Shown here in pieces: positions 9,700 through 18,169 of a stretch of DNA of 64,000 bases (the stretch's first letter is position 1; each line of letters begins with the position of its first letter). The notes below the pieces were generated by a model that was not told the origin of the DNA, searched no databases, and saw nothing but the letters and a program-made list of their open reading frames with translations. This stretch comes from an uncultured bacterium. GTDB taxonomy: Bacteria > Edwardsbacteria > AC1 > EtOH8. A program made the translations under genes and the position numbers. The stretch is taken from NCBI GenBank assembly GCA_937863685.1, contig CALMGM010000005.1, positions 845,046 to 909,045 of the forward strand, read 5' to 3'.

Positions 9700-10161
9700 A
9701 TGTTCAAAGAATTCAAGGAATTCGCACTGCGGGGCAACGTGCTGGACCTGGCGGTGGCGGTGATCATCGGCGGGGCCTTCGGCAAGATAATATCCTCCAT
9801 GGTCAACGACATCATCATGCCCCCCATCGGGCGGCTGATGGGCAGGATGGATTTCAGTCAGCTGGTGATCCCGCTGGCCAAGCCGCAGGGGATGGAGTTC
9901 ACCAAGATCACCCTGAAATCAGCCACCGAGGCCAATATTGCGGTCATCAAGATCGGCATGTTCATCAACAATGTGATCGATTTTGCCATTGTGGCCTTTG
10001 TGATCTTTCTGGTGATCCGGCTGGTCAACAAGCTGAAGAAACAGCCGGTCCCGTCCCCGGCCCAGCCCACCACCAAGGAGTGTCCCTTCTGTTTCTCGAA
10101 CATAGCCCTAAAGGCGGTGCGCTGTCCCAACTGCACCTCGGAGATCAAGACCCAGCCCTAG
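9700..10161 (+). CDS. mscL: Large-conductance mechanosensitive channel with C-terminal zinc ribbon
   Basis: A 153-residue inner-membrane channel that opens under hypo-osmotic stress. [26 protein letters not shown] is the conserved N-terminal amphipathic helix and TM1; TM2 is at about 88-110. AAGGAT precedes the ATG. The usual C-terminal helix bundle is replaced by a Pro-rich linker and a CPFC-x12-CPNC zinc-ribbon-like module (residues ~127-145), which standard MscL proteins lack but which is seen in some environmental homologues. Confidence 0.93.
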   Translation: MFKEFKEFALRGNVLDLAVAVIIGGAFGKIISSMVNDIIMPPIGRLMGRMDFSQLVIPLAKPQGMEFTKITLKSATEANIAVIKIGMFINNVIDFAIVAFVIFLVIRLVNKLKKQPVPSPAQPTTKECPFCFSNIALKAVRCPNCTSEIKTQP

Positions 10162-10210
10162 AGCGATTTTACCATCGAATTTACGGAAACATAAACTGCT
10201 TTGATTTATT

Positions 10211-10984
10211 ATGCCTTTTACCGCCGCACATCCGGCCATGGTGCTGCCCATCAAGGCCAGGTGGCCGAAATATTTCAGCCTGACCGCCCTGGTGGTGGGC
10301 AGCATGGCTCCGGATTTCGAGTTCTTCATCCATTTCTATCCGCTGCGAGGGCCGGGCCATACCCTGCTGGGATCTCTATATTTCGACCTTCCGCTGGGCT
10401 TCCTGGCGGCCGTGCTTTTCCATTATGTGGTCAAAAAGCCGCTGATATACTGCCTGCCGGAGGCAATCGGCAAAAAATTCTATCGGATGGCGGATAAAAG
10501 ATGGTCGATCTTCACCTTAAAGAACTTCGCCGTCTTCACTTATTCCGCCCTGATGGGCATAGCCACACATTTCTTCCTGGACGCCTTCACCCACCCACTG
10601 CATTTATTCCGGCAAGCGGCGCCGTTTCTGGCCAGACGTCTTTTTACCATCCGTTTTTACGGAATGGCATATAATGTACCGGCCCATAACATAGTTCACC
10701 TGACGGTGACGGCCCTCGGTTTCGGGGTGATCCTTTTTTACATCATGAAATTGAAACCGGCCGCGGCCGGAGGGACCAGGAAGGTTGGGCAACTTTTCAA
10801 GTGGGCCTATTGGGGCTCCGGTCTGGCCCTGGCGGTAGCCATAACGATCCTGCGCACCATTCAGATCAGGGGCCGCCCGGGAATAGGATTTTTTGAACAC
10901 TACGGGGTCTCCTTCCTGAGCGGGTTGATACTGGGATTCCTGGCGGTATCCGTGGTTTATAAGGCTTTTCGAGAGTTTCGCTAA
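10211..10984 (+). CDS. DUF4184-family membrane protein
   Basis: A 257-residue polytopic protein. The opening MPFTAAHPAMVLP and the motif GSMAPDFEFFIH are diagnostic of DUF4184, and HFFLDAFTHP is a second conserved His/Asp cluster. About six hydrophobic segments are visible. The His/Asp motifs resemble metal-dependent membrane hydrolases of the YdjM/LexA-binding type, but the activity is unknown. An intrinsic terminator follows at 11013. Confidence 0.75.
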   Translation: MPFTAAHPAMVLPIKARWPKYFSLTALVVGSMAPDFEFFIHFYPLRGPGHTLLGSLYFDLPLGFLAAVLFHYVVKKPLIYCLPEAIGKKFYRMADKRWSIFTLKNFAVFTYSALMGIATHFFLDAFTHPLHLFRQAAPFLARRLFTIRFYGMAYNVPAHNIVHLTVTALGFGVILFYIMKLKPAAAGGTRKVGQLFKWAYWGSGLALAVAITILRTIQIRGRPGIGFFEHYGVSFLSGLILGFLAVSVVYKAFREFR

Positions 10985-11012
10985 GCCGGATCCGGGTCCT
11001 GATTTTAATGGG

Positions 11013-11041
11013 AAAGCAAGCCAAAATTCGGCTTGCTTTTT
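11013..11041 (+). terminator. Rho-independent terminator after the DUF4184 gene
   Basis: AAAGCAAGCC (11013-11022), loop AAAATTC, GGCTTGCTTT (11030-11039) and a short T-run. It separates the mnmE-mscL-DUF4184 group from the C25 peptidase. The following ~170 bases to 11213 hold nothing else I can recognise. Confidence 0.8.
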
Positions 11042-11213
11042 GCGCTTTAAATATGATAGCCTATGATATCGAGGGGAAAGCGTTATTAATGAAGGGATGG
11101 CCAGCCAAAGAATTTTCCAGGCTCCCGCAGAGATCCTTTAAAGCGAGGCCATAATTTGGCTCAGCGATGCTGTTTGTGGAAAAAGCGTAATGCCAGTTAA
11201 TCAAGGAGACACT

Positions 11214-14200
11214 ATGAAAAAAAGGATTTTGTTTGCCGCTATGTCGGCAATTGCAGCTTCCGGCCTTTATGCTGCGACAATATCGGTAACAATAAATTAT
11301 TCCAAGTCCGCGCTAAAATTTATATCAACCGGCGAGGGTTATGAAAAGGTTTTTCTGGCAAAAATGGATATTACCGACAGGGCCGGGGATCCCCAGCTTC
11401 CGGTGGATAAAAAATATATTTTGCTACCATTCGATGCTGTGGTTGACAGCGTCAAGGCTTCATCATACACCCAAGAATATATCGACGGATACCATGATAT
11501 TTATCCGGCGCAAAAACAAGTCGTTCTTTCCAGGATGGCTGAAAAAACAGCCTTCACCCAGCCGAACAAATCCGTTTACGAATCACATGACCAATACCCA
11601 GGGAAGATCTTCGAATATAAAAGCTCGGGTTATATGAACGGAAATCACATTGCGGAAATTCTTATTTACCCCCTCCAGTATGTTCCTGCAAAAAAAGGGC
11701 TTGAATTTTATTCTTCCATAGAACTCACCATTTATTTTCACAATGATCCCAAAAAAGAAACCCCAGGCAAGACATTATCGGCAAACGGCCAAACCATATA
11801 CGATCATTCTGTCAGAGATCTTACCGGCATAACGCCCACTTCCTTTCTGGGCAAGGATGCCGGATCTGCCCCATTAGAATATCTCATTGTCACCAAGCCC
11901 CCGTTCGATACCGTTTTTCAACGATTAGCCGATTGGAAGACGGCCAAGGGGATTTCCGGGGCCGTAAGAAGCGTTGATTGGATAACCGCCAATTACCCCG
12001 GCAGAGACACTCAGGAAAAGATCAGAAATTACCTTAAAATTGCCCATAGCGATTCGGGACTTACTTTTTTGTTGCTGGGAGGAGATGTGGGCGTAGTTCC
12101 GGTCAGAAATGCTTTTGCCATGGATTGTGAAATGGGCGGCGGACGTAATAATATCTTTCCTTGTGATTTGTATTATTCGGACCTGGATGGAACCTGGAAC
12201 GCCGACGGAGATACCATTTACGGCGAGGTATCAGACAGCGTGGATTTATATCCAGATATTTTTGTGGGACGAGCTTCGGTGGATAGCCTTTATAAGGCCA
12301 GGGCCTTTGTCGACAAAATACTGATCTACGAAAAAAATCCCCCAACCGATTATCAGCTTAAAGCCCTTTTTGACGCCGATATACTTTGGACCAACCCATA
12401 TACCGACGAGGGAATTGCCAAGAATATGATCCAAAACGAATCTTTTCCCAACAGGTATGTTATTACCAAACATTACGAATCGTTGCTTTTGGGCGGTGCC
12501 AGTTTTGATTCGGTGAATGCCGGCCAGAGTCTAATTAACCATTGCGGCCATGGTTGGATCGCGGGGGGGCTATTTGATATTTTCCAGATGGATGCTTTTA
12601 CCAATAGTCCGCGAAACGGCATCCTATATTCCATCGGATGCTGGACCAATGCTTTTGATTATGATGCCAGCTCAGAGCATTTCGTCAATAATCCAAACGG
12701 CGGAGGGGTGGCATACATCGGAAATACCTCTTACGGCTGGGGTTCACCGGGAAACCCGGGATACGGATATTCCGATCTGTTTGACGCCGCGTTCTTCAGG
12801 GAACTTTTCAATAATAATTTTTACCGGATCGGCATCACCCTGGCCCAGGCCAAGGCTTCGTATATCGCCCAGTCGCGGGAGGAAAATGTTTATCGATGGC
12901 ACCAGTACGATATCAATTTAATAGGGGATCCCGAAATGCCCATTTGGACGGATACCCCCCGAATTCTGGCGCTGGGATATCCCCCAATGATCCCGGCCGG
13001 TGCCTGTCAGGTGCGGATCAATGTTGGCAGCGATTCACAGCCGTTGGGAAATGCCTTGGTCTGCCTGCAAAAGGGCGCTGAAGTGTATGCGCGCGGCTTT
13101 ACCACCGTCGGCGGGGATGTTTTGCTGGATGTCACCCCGGCCACTACCGGCAAAATGACCCTTACCGTGACCGCCCAGAATCATTTTCCGGCTCAGGCCG
13201 ATATTTTGGTCGGCGACAGTCTGGCGTATGTAAATATCAGCGGATATACCATTGACGATTCATCCGGCGGCAACGGAGACGGAATGATAAATCCCGGGGA
13301 AACGATCGACCTGGCGATAAAATTGAAAAATTTCGGGAATCTGGACGCCCCGATGGTATCAGCGGCAATGCGATGTGTCGATACCTTGTTCTCGATCCTT
13401 GATTCCCAGCAGGTTTATGGGAACATTTCTTCAGGCGATTCAAGCTCCGGGACCGGCCAATATCGATTTTTGGTATCGGGAAACACCGCCAATGGCCACG
13501 CCTTGGTTTTAAATTTTCATATTACCGACAGCAGCGCCAACATCTGGCCGGCGTCAATATCGATGACGGTGGCCACACCCATTCTTTCTTATTATGATCA
13601 TGGAATAACTGATACAACGGACAATAATAACGGCCTTGCCGAACCCGGAGAGATCGTTAGCCTGAACCTCAGGATAAAAAACAAAGGCTTGGATGTGGCC
13701 GAGGGCATTGTTTGCAGCCTCAGCACCAGCGATACTTCTTTGGCCATTATCGATGCTTTTAAAATATTGGGAGATATCTCTCCCGATTCTGTGAGCCCAG
13801 AAAATTTCAATATTTACATATCTCCGGGATCCTCGATACCACATGTGAGTGTTATAAAATTAAGTCTTATCACCGAGGATGGGTATTTTTGCTGTGACAG
13901 TCTGGCCTTTGAGGTCGGCCAAACCGGTTTTGCCGATATCATGGAACATGAAACCGACGGGTGGACGCATAGCGGAACAAATGACCTGTGGCATATATCG
14001 CCTCATAGGAGGTATTCGGGATTTAATTCATGGTATTGCGGTCAGGATGATTCTTGGCAATATGTTAATAATATGAAAGCGATGCTGGTGTCGCCGCCGT
14101 TCATCCTCGGTCCCATGTCAACCGTATCTTTCAGCCGGACATACGATCTGCCTCTTTATGGGACCGACGGACTATTTGCGGAAATATTTTACAAGGGGAA

Positions 14201-16142
14201 ATGGGACACTTTGGGCTATATCGGATCTGGAGGCGCGCTGAACCCAATACTGGGGCTTTCCGGGGGCTGGGCCGATGAGAGTTATGATCTTTCGCGTTTC
14301 GGGTTTGGAGATACCGCCCGCATAAAATTCACTTTTATCAGCGATGGCAATGGGACTGCCGAAGGTTTTTATATTGACAATTTCAAGGTCCAGAGCGCCA
14401 GCCGGATTTGGCCCGATCTATATCTAAAGCTACAGGGTCCCAACGGCGGCGATGTCTGGACCGGAAACCAGGTGATAACCTGGATTGACAGCAGCAAAAC
14501 AACGTCCTGTTACACCGACGTTTATCTAAGCACCAATGGCGGCAATACCTGGAATATGCTTGCGTTGGATATCCCGGATTCCGGCTTTTTCAACTACAAC
14601 AGTATGTTGACGATCGATGGGGTGAGGAACAAGGTCGGAGTGTGCATTCACGATGGTCAAAAGGCCGCCTATGACATCTCTGATTCCGTGTTCACCATCA
14701 ACAATCCGGGAAATGCCAAACAGGAGGTGATGCTTTGCTTCCCCTTGGGAGGCGACAGTTTGTGGGGCGTAAAGGATTTGTTATGGTACTATGGTGATGC
14801 CGATAATGATTCGTTGACGATAATGCTCGATTATACCCGGGATGAAGGCTGCCACTGGCAACCCATTGCGGTCATTTCAGCGCGATCTCAAAGATGGACG
14901 GCTGCTGCATATAACTGGGATACCAGGACCTTGCCGAATGATACCTGTTATAAGATTAAAATAAGCAGCTTTGCCGGAACGGACAGCACTTCCGATATTT
15001 CGGGTTCCGTATTCACAATTTACAATCCGCATGATACGGTTTCTTCCCGGGGACATATTTCTGGAGCGGCCAATACGGTTGTTTTTAATCCTTACATAAC
15101 CGATCAATCCCTGGTGACCGGGCACCGTTACGAACTGAGATTTCGGGAAATACAGAAAGACACCACTTCTGGCAACAATTATACCCCGATTTATAGCCTT
15201 GATCTTTGGGATGCAACCGTACCAAACCTACTTGTTTCCAATATGACCTTATCCTGTCCACAAGCCGCGAATCAGTTATCATGGATACCGGATCCCATCG
15301 ACGGGGTTGTGCCGGAACTGAAAATAACGGTCGATCGCAGCACATTTACGGCAGATTCATTCAAAATAACCGATGATGTGAATATTTTGAACCAGCCCTC
15401 GTGTGATACCTTAAAGGCATATGTTACCATTGACCAATACTGGCCCTGGCGCGGCGCGGACTATGAAATAAAATGGCATGTTAAAGAAGGTCCTCACGAT
15501 ACATTGGACACTCTGCGGGCCGAGATATGGGATATTACCAATGGGTCATTGGTGCCTCTCGATACGTCGATTGGCTGGACCGGCATGAAAAAAAGTTCCT
15601 GGGCAATTGGCGCAACTGCTGGCGGCAGGGGAAGGGATTGTATCACCTATAATTGGCCTTCGGCCTTATACAGCTTCATCTATATTTGCGGTTCCCGGTT
15701 CTATTTCAACAGAGCCCTTACGGCCAGAAAGATGACCTGGGATACAAAACCGGAAGAAGGCGAGGTTTGGATGGCCTATACTTCCGGGCAGAGACCGCCC
15801 CATGACGGCGATGTTTACGCTTATACCACGACCAAGGCAGCCACAGACACAACCCCTCCGATATCGGAAATACAGCTATTTCAAAACTGGCCCAATCCCT
15901 TCAACAAAGTGGCAGTCATACGCTATCAGCTTCCTCGAGAGGCCAAAGTAAAGATAAAAGTCTATAACATAACCGGGCAATTAGTTAAAACACTGATAGA
16001 TCAATTTCAGGAATCCGGCTTCCATACAATAACATGGCGGGGAACGAATGAAAATGAGAATACGGTCTCGGCCGGGTTATATTTTTACAGATTGGAGACC
16101 GGCGATTATAGCAGCACCAAAAAGATGTTGTTCCTAAGATAG
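11214..16142 (+). CDS. Gingipain-type C25 cysteine peptidase with T9SS-style C-terminal sorting domain
   Basis: A very large secreted protease of 1642 residues. Start at ATG 11214, 6 bases after AAGGAG, followed by a signal peptide (ILFAAMSAIAASGLYAA). A propeptide of ~200 residues precedes the C25 domain (about residues 215-580), where NHCGHG (His446) and SIGCW (Cys476) give the His-Cys dyad. Two CARDB-like Ig units start GYTIDDSSGGNGDGMINPGE and DHGITDTTDNNNGLAEPGE; a MAM/lectin-like stretch and further Ig-like modules follow. The last ~85 residues (QNWPNPFNxxxxIRYQLP, GQLVKTL, AGLYFYRLETG, KKMLFLR) are a T9SS type A sorting domain. Probably cell-surface or secreted. Confidence 0.9.
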   Translation: MKKRILFAAMSAIAASGLYAATISVTINYSKSALKFISTGEGYEKVFLAKMDITDRAGDPQLPVDKKYILLPFDAVVDSVKASSYTQEYIDGYHDIYPAQKQVVLSRMAEKTAFTQPNKSVYESHDQYPGKIFEYKSSGYMNGNHIAEILIYPLQYVPAKKGLEFYSSIELTIYFHNDPKKETPGKTLSANGQTIYDHSVRDLTGITPTSFLGKDAGSAPLEYLIVTKPPFDTVFQRLADWKTAKGISGAVRSVDWITANYPGRDTQEKIRNYLKIAHSDSGLTFLLLGGDVGVVPVRNAFAMDCEMGGGRNNIFPCDLYYSDLDGTWNADGDTIYGEVSDSVDLYPDIFVGRASVDSLYKARAFVDKILIYEKNPPTDYQLKALFDADILWTNPYTDEGIAKNMIQNESFPNRYVITKHYESLLLGGASFDSVNAGQSLINHCGHGWIAGGLFDIFQMDAFTNSPRNGILYSIGCWTNAFDYDASSEHFVNNPNGGGVAYIGNTSYGWGSPGNPGYGYSDLFDAAFFRELFNNNFYRIGITLAQAKASYIAQSREENVYRWHQYDINLIGDPEMPIWTDTPRILALGYPPMIPAGACQVRINVGSDSQPLGNALVCLQKGAEVYARGFTTVGGDVLLDVTPATTGKMTLTVTAQNHFPAQADILVGDSLAYVNISGYTIDDSSGGNGDGMINPGETIDLAIKLKNFGNLDAPMVSAAMRCVDTLFSILDSQQVYGNISSGDSSSGTGQYRFLVSGNTANGHALVLNFHITDSSANIWPASISMTVATPILSYYDHGITDTTDNNNGLAEPGEIVSLNLRIKNKGLDVAEGIVCSLSTSDTSLAIIDAFKILGDISPDSVSPENFNIYISPGSSIPHVSVIKLSLITEDGYFCCDSLAFEVGQTGFADIMEHETDGWTHSGTNDLWHISPHRRYSGFNSWYCGQDDSWQYVNNMKAMLVSPPFILGPMSTVSFSRTYDLPLYGTDGLFAEIFYKGKWDTLGYIGSGGALNPILGLSGGWADESYDLSRFGFGDTARIKFTFISDGNGTAEGFYIDNFKVQSASRIWPDLYLKLQGPNGGDVWTGNQVITWIDSSKTTSCYTDVYLSTNGGNTWNMLALDIPDSGFFNYNSMLTIDGVRNKVGVCIHDGQKAAYDISDSVFTINNPGNAKQEVMLCFPLGGDSLWGVKDLLWYYGDADNDSLTIMLDYTRDEGCHWQPIAVISARSQRWTAAAYNWDTRTLPNDTCYKIKISSFAGTDSTSDISGSVFTIYNPHDTVSSRGHISGAANTVVFNPYITDQSLVTGHRYELRFREIQKDTTSGNNYTPIYSLDLWDATVPNLLVSNMTLSCPQAANQLSWIPDPIDGVVPELKITVDRSTFTADSFKITDDVNILNQPSCDTLKAYVTIDQYWPWRGADYEIKWHVKEGPHDTLDTLRAEIWDITNGSLVPLDTSIGWTGMKKSSWAIGATAGGRGRDCITYNWPSALYSFIYICGSRFYFNRALTARKMTWDTKPEEGEVWMAYTSGQRPPHDGDVYAYTTTKAATDTTPPISEIQLFQNWPNPFNKVAVIRYQLPREAKVKIKVYNITGQLVKTLIDQFQESGFHTITWRGTNENENTVSAGLYFYRLETGDYSSTKKMLFLR

Positions 16143-16210
16143 CGGCATGTTAACGGCTTTTGAGCCTGACAGCAGCGCGGGTTTTAAAAAAGCAAATATG
16201 AAGAAAAGGG

Positions 16211-17047
16211 ATGCAGGCATTGAATGCATTTATGATATCCATTGTAAGAATTACAGCAGTTATTGTGGCCATTTTATTTTTGGTATTGGTGCTTTTCCAT
16301 ATCTTTCAGGATAGGATGATCTTTTATCCTCAAAGGATCAGCCAGGCCGAGGTCGAAGGCATAAGAAAGAACTACGACAATGCTGAAGAAATAAGCCTGA
16401 AGACAAAGGACGGAACAACTTTAAAGGGATGGTTTGTTAAAAACAGTTCTGTCGGCAGGCCGAAGATCCTGTTCTATTTCGGCGGCAATGCCGAGGAGGT
16501 TTCGTATCTGATAGAAAAAGCCCCGGAATTCAAGGACTGGTCGCTGGTACTTATCAATTATAGAGGGTATGGACAGAGCGGGGGCAAGGTGAGCGAAAGT
16601 TCGCTCTATGGCGACGCCCTTGAGATATACGATCATTTTGTCGGCCGGCCCGATATCAGAGAACCCAAGATCGCGATCATGGGCCGGAGCATCGGCACCG
16701 GGGTGGCCACCTATCTGGCAAGGAACAGAAAAGCAGACGCAGTGATCTTGGTTTCGCCCTATACCCGCCTAAAAGATTTAGCCAAGGTGCATTATCCGCT
16801 GCTGCCGGCCGGATTGATCCTTAAATACAAGTTCAACTCTAGCGAGCGGGCCCCGCAGATAAAGGCGCCGTTATTGATGATCGTGGCCGCCGGGGACAGG
16901 ACCATCCCGCCCGGGCAATCCTACCAGCTGGCAAAAGAATGGGGCGGGAAGGTGATGGTGAAGGAACTCGCCGGGGCGGACCACAACTCGCTCAGCGGAG
17001 ATAACGGATATTGGGAGGCCCTCGCAGCGTTTTTGGAGGGCATTTAA
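16211..17047 (+). CDS. Membrane-anchored alpha/beta hydrolase (BEM46/ABHD13-like)
   Basis: A 278-residue protein with one N-terminal membrane helix (about residues 9-30) and a serine hydrolase fold. FYFGGNAEE is the oxyanion region, GRSIGTG holds the nucleophile Ser, AAGDRTIPP the Asp and GADHNSL the His. Architecture and the FHIFQDRMIFYPQ segment are typical of bacterial BEM46-like hydrolases of unknown substrate. AAAAGGG abuts the ATG with no spacing; an in-frame ATG at 16232 is an alternative start. Confidence 0.85.
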   Translation: MQALNAFMISIVRITAVIVAILFLVLVLFHIFQDRMIFYPQRISQAEVEGIRKNYDNAEEISLKTKDGTTLKGWFVKNSSVGRPKILFYFGGNAEEVSYLIEKAPEFKDWSLVLINYRGYGQSGGKVSESSLYGDALEIYDHFVGRPDIREPKIAIMGRSIGTGVATYLARNRKADAVILVSPYTRLKDLAKVHYPLLPAGLILKYKFNSSERAPQIKAPLLMIVAAGDRTIPPGQSYQLAKEWGGKVMVKELAGADHNSLSGDNGYWEALAAFLEGI

Positions 17048-17061
17048 AACTAAATATTTGA

Positions 17062-17110
17062 TCTCACCCTTCCCTCTCCTAATGCTTTAGGAGAGGGGTA
17101 GGGGAGAGGT
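17062..17110. repeat. Intergenic palindromic repeat, family A
   Basis: CCCTCTCCTAA (17072-17082), loop TGCT, TTAGGAGAGGG (17087-17097), flanked by CTCACCCT and AGGGGAGAGG. It lies between the hydrolase and the first acetyltransferase. No U-run follows. Confidence 0.75.
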
Positions 17111-17128
17111 CTGGAATAATAGAGGAAA

Positions 17129-17605
17129 ATGAAAACCAAACCAAACATCAAAATACGCCCGGTAAAGAAAACTGATATTATCAAATGGCTGGCCATGCGC
17201 CGGGCCCTTTGGCCCGATTGTCCGCCCAAAAAGCACCGGGAGGAAATGGCGGAGATCCTGGCCGACAGGCGGAATGAGCCGGCTTGGGTGGCCGAATCCC
17301 TTTCCGGGGAGCTCATGGGTTTTCTCGAGGTCTCGGTCCGCAACTATGCCGACGGGGCAGGGCGGCAGAATGTCGGGTATCTGGAGGGCTGGTTTGTCAG
17401 GCCCAAATATCGGAAACAGGGAGTAGGACGGGCTTTGATTAAAACCGCGGAAGAATGGGCGGTTGACCGGGGATTCACCCACATGGGATCGGACACCTGG
17501 GTCGGAAACACCAGAAGCTATAAAGTGCATCAGGCCATGAGATACAAAGAGGTGGGCCGGGACGTGCATTTTGTTAAAAAATTAAAGATCAAAAATAAAA
17601 GATAA
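17129..17605 (+). CDS. GNAT acetyltransferase of the aminoglycoside 6'-N-acetyltransferase type
   Basis: A 158-residue GNAT protein. Beginning IKIRPVKKTDIIKWLAMRRALWPD, then GFLEVSVRNYADG, VGYLEGWFVRPKYRKQGVGRAL (acetyl-CoA loop R/QxxGxG) and a late HQAMRYKEVGR. This ordered set of motifs is characteristic of AAC(6')-I enzymes, which acetylate the 6' amine of aminoglycosides. GAGG precedes the ATG. Substrate is an inference from family resemblance; chromosomal homologues may have other roles. Confidence 0.75.
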   Translation: MKTKPNIKIRPVKKTDIIKWLAMRRALWPDCPPKKHREEMAEILADRRNEPAWVAESLSGELMGFLEVSVRNYADGAGRQNVGYLEGWFVRPKYRKQGVGRALIKTAEEWAVDRGFTHMGSDTWVGNTRSYKVHQAMRYKEVGRDVHFVKKLKIKNKR

Positions 17606-17627
17606 AATCTTTTATTAAGGAGGACCC

Positions 17628-18167
17628 ATGTTCGAAGGAAAGAAGGTTCGTTTAAGGGCCTATCGAAAAGAGGACATCCCACAGGCCTTGGAGTACATCA
17701 ATGATCCCGAGGTAAAGAAGAACCTGGTGATAGGGATTCCCTTCCCCCTGAAACTGGAGGACGAGGAGAAGTTCTTCAATGACCTAAGCGCCTTCAAGGA
17801 TGCCTACTCATTTGCCATAGAGACCTTGGACGGCTCCAAATACATCGGCGGCTGCGGGACCAATAAGGTCGATTGGAAGAACCGCTACGCCATGGTGGGC
17901 ATATTCATCGGGGACGAGCAGTTCCGCAGCAAGGGCTACGGCAGCGACGCCATGAGGGTCCTGTTGCGCTTCATATTCGACGAGATGAACATGAACAAAG
18001 TCAAACTGGAGGTGTTCTCCTTCAACCAGCGGGCCATCAAAAGCTATGTCAAATGCGGCTTCCGCCAGGAAGGGGTGCTGCGGCAGGAGATGTTCCGGGA
18101 GGGCAAATATCACGACGTGATCATGATGGGCATCCTGCGGTCGGAGTGGGAGAAGCTGAGTAATTAG
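17628..18167 (+). CDS. GNAT acetyltransferase, RimJ/RimL/SpeG type
   Basis: A 179-residue acetyltransferase with a strong AAGGAGG site 5 bases before ATG. Motifs: VRLRAYRKEDIPQAL at the N-terminus, IGGCGTNKVDWKNRYAMVGI, FRSKGYGSDAMRVLLRF (acetyl-CoA loop) and AIKSYVKCGFRQEGVLRQ, the usual end of RimL-like N-acetyltransferases. Lies 22 bases after the AAC(6')-like gene and 2 before the next one, so the three probably form an operon. Substrate unknown. Confidence 0.85.
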   Translation: MFEGKKVRLRAYRKEDIPQALEYINDPEVKKNLVIGIPFPLKLEDEEKFFNDLSAFKDAYSFAIETLDGSKYIGGCGTNKVDWKNRYAMVGIFIGDEQFRSKGYGSDAMRVLLRFIFDEMNMNKVKLEVFSFNQRAIKSYVKCGFRQEGVLRQEMFREGKYHDVIMMGILRSEWEKLSN

Positions 18168-18169
18168 AT

